Of a DNA stretch of 64,000 nucleotides, positions 46,939-55,215 are shown piece after piece. Each line of letters starts with the position of its first letter. Position 1 is the stretch's first letter. Position numbers and translations under genes: made by a program. Source of the stretch: OLB7 sp966250335 (GTDB taxonomy: Bacteria; Bacteroidota; Ignavibacteria; OLB7); the NCBI GenBank assembly GCA_966250335.1, contig CBINGZ010000021.1, positions 21,767-85,766 of the forward strand. Direction: 5' to 3'. The notes beneath the pieces were generated by a model. The model had not been told where the DNA came from and made no database searches. It saw nothing but the letters and a program-made list of their open reading frames with translations.

Positions 46939-48699
46939 TTATCGGGAAGCCGTTGCCGGGCTCTGCTTGTCGAACCAGGCGGCGCGGAAATCGCGGCGGT
47001 CCATCGGGTTGGAGCTGTACCCCTTCACCCACGACTGTACCAGGCGATAGTCGAGATCGTGATAGATGAAGAGCATCGCGGCATCGTCGACGGCGACCTG
47101 CTCGGCCTGCCGGTAGAGATCCATCCGCTGCGCGTCGTCGAGCGTGACCAGCGCCCGCTCGAAGAGCGAGTCGAACTGCGGGCTGTTGTAGCGGGTCGAG
47201 TTGATCGGCGAGGCTGCCTTCGGGTCGGCCGGGACCGTCTTGCTGTAGAAGAGGTTCAGGAAGTTCTCCGGATCGGGATAGTCGGCAACCCAGCCGAGAC
47301 GGAAGAGAGGGGCGCGTCCGGTCTCCAGAAGATCCTGGTGCTGCGGCCATTCCAGCGTCTTGAGGCCGATCTGGATGCCGAGGTTCTCGCTCAGCATGCT
47401 CTGGATCGCCTCGGCGACCTGCTGGTTCCGTCCGCCGCCGGAGTTGAGCTGAAGCGTCGTCGCCGGGAAGCCCTTTCCTCCGGGGTAGCCCGCTTCCTCA
47501 AGAAGCTGGCGCGCCTTCTCGCGGTCGAACGTATATCCCTTCACCTGGTCGGCGTGATAGCCCGGCATCGAGCCCGGAACAAGACCGTGAACCGCGGGAC
47601 CGGCAGCCTGACCCAGAAGGACATACTGGATGATCTTGTCGCGGTCGATGGCGTAGTTGAACGCCTGCCGCACCCGCTTGTCGTTGAAGGGAGGAGCCGT
47701 CGTCAGAAGCCCGTAGAACTGCGTCGAGATCGCCGGGATCCTGTGGAGGCTGAACTTCGACCATTCCGGGGTGAGCGCTCCCTGCTCGGTCACGACCGAA
47801 CGGAACGACTCGCTCGGAATGCGGTACGATTCCTCCAGATTCCCCTCGCGGAACTCGTTGAGCTGCTGCTTCTCCTCCTTGACGAAGGTCAGGTGGATGC
47901 CGTCCAGGAAGGGGAGCTGATTCCCCGCCTCGTCACGGCCCCAGTACTTCGTGTTGCGCGTCAGCTTCAGGGCGATTCCCGGCGTCCACTCGCTGAAGAC
48001 GAACGGGCCGGTGCCGACCGGATTCCTGAAGAAGTCGACGCCGAACTTCTCGACCGCCTCCTTCGGGTAGATGTAGCAGAAGCCGAGCGCCGGGTAGTAC
48101 TTGAACGCCGCGAACGGCTGGATCAGATCGACGGCGAAGGTTGAGTCGTTCACGACCCGGAACCCGCTCACCCCGTCGACGGCCGGAGCCGTCCCCGCCG
48201 CCACTCCCTGGGTCGCCGTGTAGAACTCCTGCGCTCCCTTCACCTTGCCGGTGAAGTAGGAGGCGCCGAAGGTTCCGGAGCGGGCGTCCAGGATGCGGTC
48301 GAAGCAGTACTTGACATCCGCGGCGGTCATGACACGACCTTTCCCGTCGGGGAAGGCGGGGGAGTCATGGAAGGTGACCCCGGAGCGGAGATGATACGTG
48401 TAGGTGAGACCGTCCGGGCTGACCTCCCAGCTTGTGGAGAGCTCGGGAACGAGGGTCAGCGAGGAGTCGAAATCGACCAGAAGATCGTAGATCTGGTGAA
48501 CGAGGTGGTGGGAGGGGGCGTCGTTCAACCGCACGGGGTCGAGCGAGCGAAGCTCCTGCACTTCGTTCATCCGGTAGATCCCGCCGTACTTCTTGCCGCC
48601 GAGGGCGCTCGTCTGTTCCGTTTCAGCCTCCGACCCGCATGAGACCAGGCCGAGGGAAAGGACCGACACGATGGAAAGAGCGACGACGACGAAACGCAT
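46939..48699 (-). CDS. Peptide-binding lipoprotein (SBP family 5), tandem paralogue
   Basis: The start at 48699 gives a lipoprotein signal (MRFVVVALSIVSVLSLGLVSC, Cys21). The longer frame to 48804 is not signal-like. The 586-residue product matches its downstream neighbour along its whole length ('VQELRSLDPVRLND', 'VPELSTSWEVSPDGLTYTYH', 'RQAFNYAIDRDKIIQYV', 'ARQLLEEAGYPGGKGFP'). The pair is a tandem duplication that has diverged well. Peptide uptake is the likely role, together with a permease encoded elsewhere. Confidence 0.92.
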   Translation of the reverse strand: MRFVVVALSIVSVLSLGLVSCGSEAETEQTSALGGKKYGGIYRMNEVQELRSLDPVRLNDAPSHHLVHQIYDLLVDFDSSLTLVPELSTSWEVSPDGLTYTYHLRSGVTFHDSPAFPDGKGRVMTAADVKYCFDRILDARSGTFGASYFTGKVKGAQEFYTATQGVAAGTAPAVDGVSGFRVVNDSTFAVDLIQPFAAFKYYPALGFCYIYPKEAVEKFGVDFFRNPVGTGPFVFSEWTPGIALKLTRNTKYWGRDEAGNQLPFLDGIHLTFVKEEKQQLNEFREGNLEESYRIPSESFRSVVTEQGALTPEWSKFSLHRIPAISTQFYGLLTTAPPFNDKRVRQAFNYAIDRDKIIQYVLLGQAAGPAVHGLVPGSMPGYHADQVKGYTFDREKARQLLEEAGYPGGKGFPATTLQLNSGGGRNQQVAEAIQSMLSENLGIQIGLKTLEWPQHQDLLETGRAPLFRLGWVADYPDPENFLNLFYSKTVPADPKAASPINSTRYNSPQFDSLFERALVTLDDAQRMDLYRQAEQVAVDDAAMLFIYHDLDYRLVQSWVKGYSSNPMDRRDFRAAWFDKQSPATASR

Positions 48700-49019
48700 A
48701 CGCAGGGGTCCGGAATTCGATGTTGACTGCTGGTAAGGAAGAGGGCACGCGCGGGCTGGGATTTTGGCGTGCAAACATGGGAAAACGGCGTGCCGTTCGT
48801 TCACGGCGCTGCAAAGATGGACTATCAGGGTCGGTGAGACAACTTAATTTCTATTAATTATTTTGTTAATGAAGCCGCTTCCGGGGGCGTGACGTTTCGT
48901 CCCGCTCCGTTCCACGCAACTTCCTGCGCCTCCCCGGCGTTATTCGCCGCGCGGGCCGCCGGAGCATCGTTCCCCGGGGGGAGATCGGATGCGCGGCCGG
49001 CAACATTTTCACGTCACGA
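48700..49019. other. Divergent promoter region with AT-rich core
   Basis: The 320 bases separate the peptide-binding gene from a divergent small membrane-protein gene. An AT-rich block at 48841-48870 stands out and probably holds the promoter(s). No gene is supported. Confidence 0.45.
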
Positions 49020-49493
49020 ATGAACGCCCACGAACGAGAGCAGAGGGAATCGGCCGGGAAACCGGGAGACTTCATACCGCGCATAGGAGCGGGCTGCCTG
49101 ATGCTGATCGGAGTCCTCATCACCGTCATCGGGGTGACCTACTTCACCTCGCGCGGGACGCTCGACGTCTATGCCCTGGCGTTCTACGGGTTGATCGGGG
49201 TGGGATTTCTCGTCAGCGGCGTCTTCTGGCTCCGGTACATCACGGCGCTGGAATCGGCCCGGCGGACCCTCTTCGTCGACAAGGCGATTCTGGGGGCCGC
49301 AGCTCGGCTCGGCGGCGCGGCGACGATCGCGCAGATCACCCTGGAGACCCCTCTCTCGGTGGCGGAGGCGACCGAGGGGGTCGACCGGCTCTGCCGTCGC
49401 GGGGCGGCCCGACCGGAACTGCTGGATGACGGAACGATCAGCTACCGCTTCGCCGGACTCGTCGGTCCGGGCGATGTGATGGCTCTTCCCTGA
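49020..49493 (+). CDS. Small membrane protein with a winged-helix-like tail
   Basis: The 157-residue product has two membrane segments (about 22-43 and 51-72: RIGAGCLMLIGVLITVIG, YALAFYGLIGVGFLVSG). A cytoplasmic tail follows that reads like a small winged helix ('DKAILGAAARLGGAATIAQI', 'SVAEATEGVDRLCRRGAA'). Similar 'two TM plus wHTH' proteins are common and uncharacterised in Bacteroidota. The function is unknown. Confidence 0.75.
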   Translation: MNAHEREQRESAGKPGDFIPRIGAGCLMLIGVLITVIGVTYFTSRGTLDVYALAFYGLIGVGFLVSGVFWLRYITALESARRTLFVDKAILGAAARLGGAATIAQITLETPLSVAEATEGVDRLCRRGAARPELLDDGTISYRFAGLVGPGDVMALP

Positions 49494-49603
49494 AGGGACT
49501 CGCCTCCCGCAGGAACGGCGCGCCCGGCGCGGACGTTCATCTGATACGAAGGGCGCGTGCGGCCCGCCGCGCCGATTGATCCATCGATCGAGGAATCAGC
49601 AAC

Positions 49604-49921
49604 GTGAACAGAACGACACGGACCACGGGGCTTGTGCTTGGATTCGCCGCCGCAGGAGCAGCAGCCGCCGCGACCCTCCTCGGATTCCTTCGCGCGGCGT
49701 CGAGAAACGGAACGGCCGAAGGGGAAGCGACACCGCACGACGGGTCGAGTGCATCGACGAATACAGCGGATCTCTCCGGACGGACGGTTTATATTACCGA
49801 CCGCGGCGTCCGATACCATACGGCGGACTGCCTTCATCTGCGCGGCACCGTCCGTGCGGTACCGATCGAGGACGCATGGGAGGATCATACACCCTGCGCG
49901 ATCTGTAATCCTCTCAAGTAA
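49604..49921 (+). CDS. Small exported protein with a HxxxC...CxxC metal-binding-like motif
   Basis: A GTG start at 49604 has GAGG about 11 bases upstream. The 105-residue product has a signal peptide or N-terminal anchor (TTGLVLGFAAAGAAAAATLL) and a short C-terminal module: YHTADCLHLRG, then EDHTPCAICNP. This HxxxC...CxxC spacing occurs in small zinc-binding tails of bacterial nucleases and competence proteins. It is probably a periplasmic metal-binding module; no catalytic domain is attached. It lies 15 bases before the protease-propeller gene and may be cotranscribed with it. Confidence 0.72.
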   Translation: MNRTTRTTGLVLGFAAAGAAAAATLLGFLRAASRNGTAEGEATPHDGSSASTNTADLSGRTVYITDRGVRYHTADCLHLRGTVRAVPIEDAWEDHTPCAICNPLK

Positions 49922-49936
49922 GGAAGCCTCCGCCTC

Positions 49937-52921
49937 TTGAAACAGCTCATCAGCGCCGCGTCCGACCCTCGACCGCGATCCGATCGACGATCGCGCCGTG
50001 GAGCGCTTCTTCTCGTCACCTTCCTTGCGCTCGCCTCGGTCTCCAGAGGACAGCTCAGCAATTTTCCGACCGGCGCGAACCGTGCCGAGGTCTCCTGGCA
50101 CACGATCGAGACCGACCACTTCACGATCGTCTATCATGACGGGCTGGAGGGGGACGCGCGGGAGGCGGCCGTCATCGCCGAGTCGGTCTATCCGGTCGTC
50201 ACGACCAACCTGGGGACGGAGATCCCCGGCCGCACCCTTCTCTACCTCTCCGACCTCGACGACATCGCCAACGCGATCGCGGTGGGGGACTGGTATATCC
50301 ATATCTGGATGCGAGGAATTCTGGCCGATAACCCCTTCGGCGGCGTCCGCTCGGCCGGGCGGGCGAAATGGCTGCGGACGGTGATCACCCATGAGTTCAC
50401 CCACACGGTGATCGCCAGGGGGACCCGGGGCTGGCTGAACACCTTCTCCCCCTTCGTCCCCACCGTCCCGCGCTGGTTCAACGAGGGGACGGCCCGATTC
50501 ATGGAGCCGGACGGCTGGACGACCGATCTCGACATGGTGCTGCGGGTCGCCGCCGTCAACGCGCGGCTCGGCTACGGCGGGCTTCTGCCGGGCCGCCTGG
50601 ATGGGACATTGCTCTACGAGACGGGGCACTCGCTGGTCCGCTACATGACCGTCAGGTTCGGCGACACGGTGCTGGCGAGGATTCTGGACGGGGGGCATAG
50701 CGTGCTCGGATACAACTTCGACGCGGCCGTGACCGCCGCCACCGGGACCTCCATGTCGGAGATCTACGACGACTGGCTCAGAACCGTGACCGTCCTCTAC
50801 GGGGCGACCTATGCGGAGAGGAAGGAGCTGGAGGAGACGAACCCCGCGATCACGACGGCGTTCGAGTACGTGGCCGGAATACGATATTCTCCCGACCGCT
50901 CCCGGATCGCGCTCCTGGCAGGGCGCCGGGGGGAGCCGGTCCGTCTCTATCTGATGACGAACGATTCCACCCGCCGGCTCCGCGAGCTCAGCGATGAAAC
51001 CGGGTTCGACGGCCGGTTCTCCTGGAGTCCCGACGGCCGGCGTCTGGTCCTTGCCAAGCAGCGGAAGGGGGCGTATCGCGCGCTCCTTCAGGATCTTTAT
51101 CTGCTCGACGTCGAATCGGGCGGTCTGACCCGGCTGACCGATGATGCGGGGCTGAGCGATCCCGACTGGTCGCCGAGGGTCGTCGAGAGAAATCCCGACT
51201 GGTCGTCGGAGGGGGGGGAGATCGTGGCGGTGCAGCGACGGGCGGGGCGTGACAACCTCGTGACGGTCGATCCGGAGACCGGATTCGTTCAACGGAGGAC
51301 GTCGTTTACCGGCGACATCCAGTTCTATACGCCGGAATGGTCGCCGGACGGAAGGACGGTCGCCGTCTCGATGTTCGAACCGGACGGCCGCAGGACGATT
51401 GCCCTCTTCTCCGACGACTGGCCCGCGACCGATGCCTTCGTGCGCCTTACGAGCGATTCGGCAAACAATCGCTATCCGACATGGTCTCCCGACGGAACGC
51501 GGATCGCCTTCACCTCCCACATCGGAGGGATTCCGAACATCCATGTGATGAACGCCGACGGGAGCGGTAGTCGCCGGGTCGTCAACGGGAGCGACCGGTA
51601 CCAGGTCACCGACGTGGCCGGGGGCGTCTACACGGCGCAGTGGCTTCCGGGGAGAGATTCGCTTGTGGTGATCGGGATCGACACGCGCGACAGGATCGCG
51701 CCGCACGTGATCTCCGCGTCGACCCGCGTGACGCCGGCGTCCCCCCGTCCCGTGCCGGAGAAGTATCAAGCGTGGCGGGATGTCCGTCCCGCGCTGACGG
51801 TTCCGGAGCGTTCGGAGATGCCGATCCCCGCGATCTCCGAACCGGAGAGCTATGCGTCGCTGGCGCATGTGCGGCCGGTGGTTCCGGTGGTCCCCTTCTT
51901 CACGGGCGATCCGGCGGTTGAAGGGAGGGGAAAGAGCATCCGTCCGGCGCTCGGCGGCGCCTGGTTCGACCCGATGGGGAAGCATATCTTCGGCGCCTAC
52001 GTCGACTACGGACTGAGCACCCGCAACGTCGGGGCCGAATTCCTCTACACGAACAACACGCTCCCGGTGATGATCGAGGTGATCGGGAAATATCATCCCG
52101 CGAGCCGACGACTCCACGGCCTCAGCTACGACGAACAGCAGACCGGACTGAACCTCCGCGGCGTCTATCTGCTCCCCGCCCCCAACTCCCTCGATATCAA
52201 CCACGAGTTCATGGCGGGGTTGAAGTACAGATCGCTGAAGGCGTTGAACAGAACGGCGTTCGAGACGCTCGGGCTGGAGCAGGAGCTTATTCCGGGGGAT
52301 GCCGATCTGGTGGAGATGTCGGCGTCGTACAGATACACGAGCTCCACGTTTCTCTTCATGGGACGATATACCCATGCCGACGAGACGCTCGGCGGCAGCC
52401 TCGGCTACGACAAGGTGAACTGGCAGATCGTCTCACGATATCCTCTCTTCGGCTCCAAACTTCTTTCCGTCCTTACCAATGTGGAGGGGGGGCTGCACTG
52501 GGGGCCGCAGGTGGCGCAGGAGTTCATGGGACTCGACAGGTTCGGGATGGTGGAGAACGGGATCGGTCTGGACGACTTCGTCTCCCCCGAGCCCCTCTAC
52601 CGCGTGCGCGGCATCAAACGATATGTGTTCGGGGATCGGGTCGCAACCGGCGCCGTGGGGCTTACGGGAAGGCTGCCGATCCTGGAATCGTACTTCCCGC
52701 TGATGCGCCTGGTCCCGACCGAGCTTCATCTCTTCGCGGAGGCCGGCGCCGCATGGTACGCCCGGAGAACCGCTCTGGCGGATGTTCCGATCGTCGCCGG
52801 CTACGGCCTGGAGCTGCGCGCGCGCTATCTCACGAATCTCTGGATCGCGCTGGGGATCGCGTTCGAGATGACCACGAATCCCCGTCGCGATATTTATCTC
52901 CAGACGGGCTACAGCCTGTAG
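49937..52921 (+). CDS. Metalloprotease-propeller-barrel fusion, copy 1
   Basis: This 994-residue exported protein has three parts. Residues about 50-290 form a gluzincin (peptidase MA-like) domain with HEFTH (His152, Glu153, His156) and the third ligand in FNEG (Glu183). Residues about 300-600 hold TolB/PD40 propeller units ('FSWSPDGRRLVLAKQ', 'PEWSPDGRTVAVSMF', 'PTWSPDGTRIAFTS'). The last 300 residues are strand-rich with an Omp85/D15-like end (RGIKRYVFGDR, HLFAEAGAAWY, GLELRARY). It is a paralogue of the gene at 59136-62264. An outer-membrane protease whose propeller could capture substrates is a reasonable inference. Confidence 0.85.
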   Translation: MKQLISAASDPRPRSDRRSRRGALLLVTFLALASVSRGQLSNFPTGANRAEVSWHTIETDHFTIVYHDGLEGDAREAAVIAESVYPVVTTNLGTEIPGRTLLYLSDLDDIANAIAVGDWYIHIWMRGILADNPFGGVRSAGRAKWLRTVITHEFTHTVIARGTRGWLNTFSPFVPTVPRWFNEGTARFMEPDGWTTDLDMVLRVAAVNARLGYGGLLPGRLDGTLLYETGHSLVRYMTVRFGDTVLARILDGGHSVLGYNFDAAVTAATGTSMSEIYDDWLRTVTVLYGATYAERKELEETNPAITTAFEYVAGIRYSPDRSRIALLAGRRGEPVRLYLMTNDSTRRLRELSDETGFDGRFSWSPDGRRLVLAKQRKGAYRALLQDLYLLDVESGGLTRLTDDAGLSDPDWSPRVVERNPDWSSEGGEIVAVQRRAGRDNLVTVDPETGFVQRRTSFTGDIQFYTPEWSPDGRTVAVSMFEPDGRRTIALFSDDWPATDAFVRLTSDSANNRYPTWSPDGTRIAFTSHIGGIPNIHVMNADGSGSRRVVNGSDRYQVTDVAGGVYTAQWLPGRDSLVVIGIDTRDRIAPHVISASTRVTPASPRPVPEKYQAWRDVRPALTVPERSEMPIPAISEPESYASLAHVRPVVPVVPFFTGDPAVEGRGKSIRPALGGAWFDPMGKHIFGAYVDYGLSTRNVGAEFLYTNNTLPVMIEVIGKYHPASRRLHGLSYDEQQTGLNLRGVYLLPAPNSLDINHEFMAGLKYRSLKALNRTAFETLGLEQELIPGDADLVEMSASYRYTSSTFLFMGRYTHADETLGGSLGYDKVNWQIVSRYPLFGSKLLSVLTNVEGGLHWGPQVAQEFMGLDRFGMVENGIGLDDFVSPEPLYRVRGIKRYVFGDRVATGAVGLTGRLPILESYFPLMRLVPTELHLFAEAGAAWYARRTALADVPIVAGYGLELRARYLTNLWIALGIAFEMTTNPRRDIYLQTGYSL

Positions 52922-52934
52922 TCCGGTTCCGTTC

Positions 52935-54968
52935 TCAGAACGTCACCTTGATCCCTCCCTGAATCTCACGTCCCGCTCCCGGCAGGCCGAGCTGCGGCAT
53001 GACGACCTCGTCGGTGATATTGTTGAGACGGATGAACGCCTGCACCGAGAAATTGTCCGCGGTCGGAACGAAGAACCTGTACGCCAGACGCGCGTTCAGC
53101 ACCAGCGACGGGTCGAGACGCTGAAAGATGTTGTCGTCGTCCGGACTGAACGCCTCGCCGGTATAGACCACCTCAAGGCTCGGAAGAAGCGCGTTCGATA
53201 TATCGTACTGGAAATGAAGAAGCCCGAGCATCGACGGCTTCTCGGCCAGGTAGAGCGCCGAATCGGGGAGCGCCCCGGTCTCGTCGCGGCGGCGGCTGTA
53301 CATGTAGGTGAAATGTCCGTCGACCCTGAACGGCGCCAGGGCGGAGATCGAGCCGGAGAGCTCTCCGCCGATCGTCATGCTTCCTTCCAGATTGATCCGC
53401 TGACGCGGGCGTCCCGGCAGGTCGGTAAGGCGTATCTGATCGATCGTGTTGCTCGTGATGTTCGAGAAGGCGACGAGCGACGTCGTTCCCCAGTCGAACT
53501 CTCCGTCGGCCCCGAGTTCGATCATCGCCGTCTCCTCCGGTTTGAGATCGGGGTTGACGACGAACGCACCCAGCGCCTCGCCGTAGAGTTCCCGCATCGT
53601 CGGGAAGCGGGTCTTCCGTCCGGCCGAGAGGCGCAGATCGAGCTGCTCCGATGCGTCGTAGTGGAAGCCGCTCATGAGGCTGTAGTCGCTGAAGCCTTCC
53701 TGCGACGGCTTCCCGCCGGTTTCGGGGGTGGACATGCCGTCCAGGCTTCCTCCCAGCGTCACCTTCAATCTCGCGCTGAGCGATCGTTCATATTCAAGGC
53801 CCGCGCTGTAGATCTGCTGCCGATACGTCAGCGTCGGGAACTCTCCGGCCGTGAGGGTTCCGGTCGAATCGTACGCCAGATCGCGCTGTTCGTGCGTGCT
53901 CGTCAGGCCGTTGAGGGCAAGGCTGACGGCGCTCCTGTCGAAGTCGTGTCGCAGCACGATGCGGGTGCCGAACGTGAGATCGTCATCCTCCTCGGTCGCC
54001 GACTTCGTTGCATAGCTGTTGTTCGAGTACTGGTCGATCGTCTGACTGAACGTCGTCCCCCACGCGGCCCCTCTGATCGCCCAATCCTCCTCTTCTCCCA
54101 GTCTGACATCTCCGTTGAGCGCGATATTGAGATGACGCCAGTTGGGGTAGCGCCAGAAACGGAACCGTGCCCGCTCGACCCCTTCCGGCGGAACCCCCTT
54201 CTCGCCGTCGATGACGTTGACGGAGAGGCCGAACGCCGAGGTGGGGGAGAAGTGGTATTCGCCGCGCAGGAAGGCGTTGAAGGTCCGGGAGTCGCTGTTC
54301 GTCCGCTCGTTGGGATCGCTCTGGTTGAACTCGAGGTCGGCCGATTCGGCAAGCGGGAGCGCGTCGCGCTTGACGTAGCCGACCGAGGCGAGGTAGTTGA
54401 AGTCCCCCAGGTTCATCATGTGGGTCACGCTGCCGTTCATCAGATTGTTCTGCCCGAACTGCCCGTTGACCTCCGTCAGCGCCCCCGTATCCCTCAGCTC
54501 CTGCGATATGATATTGACCGCCCCCCCCGAAACGTTCGCGCCGTAGAGGACGGAGGGAACTCCCTTGGCGACCGAGATTCCTCCCACCGCGTTGAGGGGG
54601 AGAAGGCTGAGATCGAGCCGGTTGTCCCACGATACGTTGATCAGCGAGCCGTCCAGGAAGAGGGCGATCTGCCGTTCGCCGGCGTTGCGGAGGTAGAGGA
54701 GCGATTCTCCCCGCGAGTTGGTCTGGATCCGCGCCGCCGGTATCTCGTAGGCGACCTGCGCGGCGTTCACGGCGTCGGTGCGGGCGATCCTTGCAAGGGG
54801 GATCGTCTGAAGGGTGACGGGGGTGAGAACCTTCTCACGTCCCTCGGTGACGACCACCTCGCCGAGGCGGTAGATCTTCGCCGTATCCGGCTCGGTCTCC
54901 GTCTGCGCCAGCGTTTCGGCGATCGGGGCGGCGAGGAGGACCATGGAAGAGAAAAGGAGACGTTTCAT
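52935..54968 (-). CDS. TonB-dependent outer-membrane receptor
   Basis: The start at 54968 gives a signal peptide (MKRLLFSSMVLLAAPIAETLAQ). The 677-residue product has a plug domain at about 35-150 ('LGEVVVTEGREKV', 'ESLLYLRNAGERQIALFLDG', 'ISVAKGVPSVLYGANVSGGAVNII') and then a 22-strand barrel ending in an aromatic (GGIKVTF). The length and plug fit siderophore/vitamin-type receptors. There is no SusD partner, so it is not a glycan-uptake pair. It converges on the protease-propeller gene with 13 bases between stops. The ligand is unknown. Confidence 0.93.
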   Translation of the reverse strand: MKRLLFSSMVLLAAPIAETLAQTETEPDTAKIYRLGEVVVTEGREKVLTPVTLQTIPLARIARTDAVNAAQVAYEIPAARIQTNSRGESLLYLRNAGERQIALFLDGSLINVSWDNRLDLSLLPLNAVGGISVAKGVPSVLYGANVSGGAVNIISQELRDTGALTEVNGQFGQNNLMNGSVTHMMNLGDFNYLASVGYVKRDALPLAESADLEFNQSDPNERTNSDSRTFNAFLRGEYHFSPTSAFGLSVNVIDGEKGVPPEGVERARFRFWRYPNWRHLNIALNGDVRLGEEEDWAIRGAAWGTTFSQTIDQYSNNSYATKSATEEDDDLTFGTRIVLRHDFDRSAVSLALNGLTSTHEQRDLAYDSTGTLTAGEFPTLTYRQQIYSAGLEYERSLSARLKVTLGGSLDGMSTPETGGKPSQEGFSDYSLMSGFHYDASEQLDLRLSAGRKTRFPTMRELYGEALGAFVVNPDLKPEETAMIELGADGEFDWGTTSLVAFSNITSNTIDQIRLTDLPGRPRQRINLEGSMTIGGELSGSISALAPFRVDGHFTYMYSRRRDETGALPDSALYLAEKPSMLGLLHFQYDISNALLPSLEVVYTGEAFSPDDDNIFQRLDPSLVLNARLAYRFFVPTADNFSVQAFIRLNNITDEVVMPQLGLPGAGREIQGGIKVTF

Positions 54969-55215
54969 CAATGCGATATGAGGATGAGATGTAGCGTTGT
55001 TATGATGTTTTCGGGGGATTGCCCGGGGCCCGTGATCGGTAACCACGTCCACGGCGGAACCGTTGCAAAATACTCCGGCAAGTCATATCTATGGTCCAAT
55101 TCTTGTTCTCCCCGGATAAGCGGAATTCCCTCCGTTCCGGTAGTCCCGGTTCCCCCGGAGCCGGCCGGGCCGATACGATGAACCACGGCGCGACCCATCG
55201 CGCAGGACCGACCTC

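Noticed and set aside
49442..52375. A 977-codon open frame on the minus strand opposite the first protease-propeller gene
   Set aside because: It mirrors the codon structure of a clear plus-strand gene with HEFTH and propeller motifs. Its product is low in hydrophobic order and rich in Arg/His/Pro, as shadows in GC-rich genes usually are.
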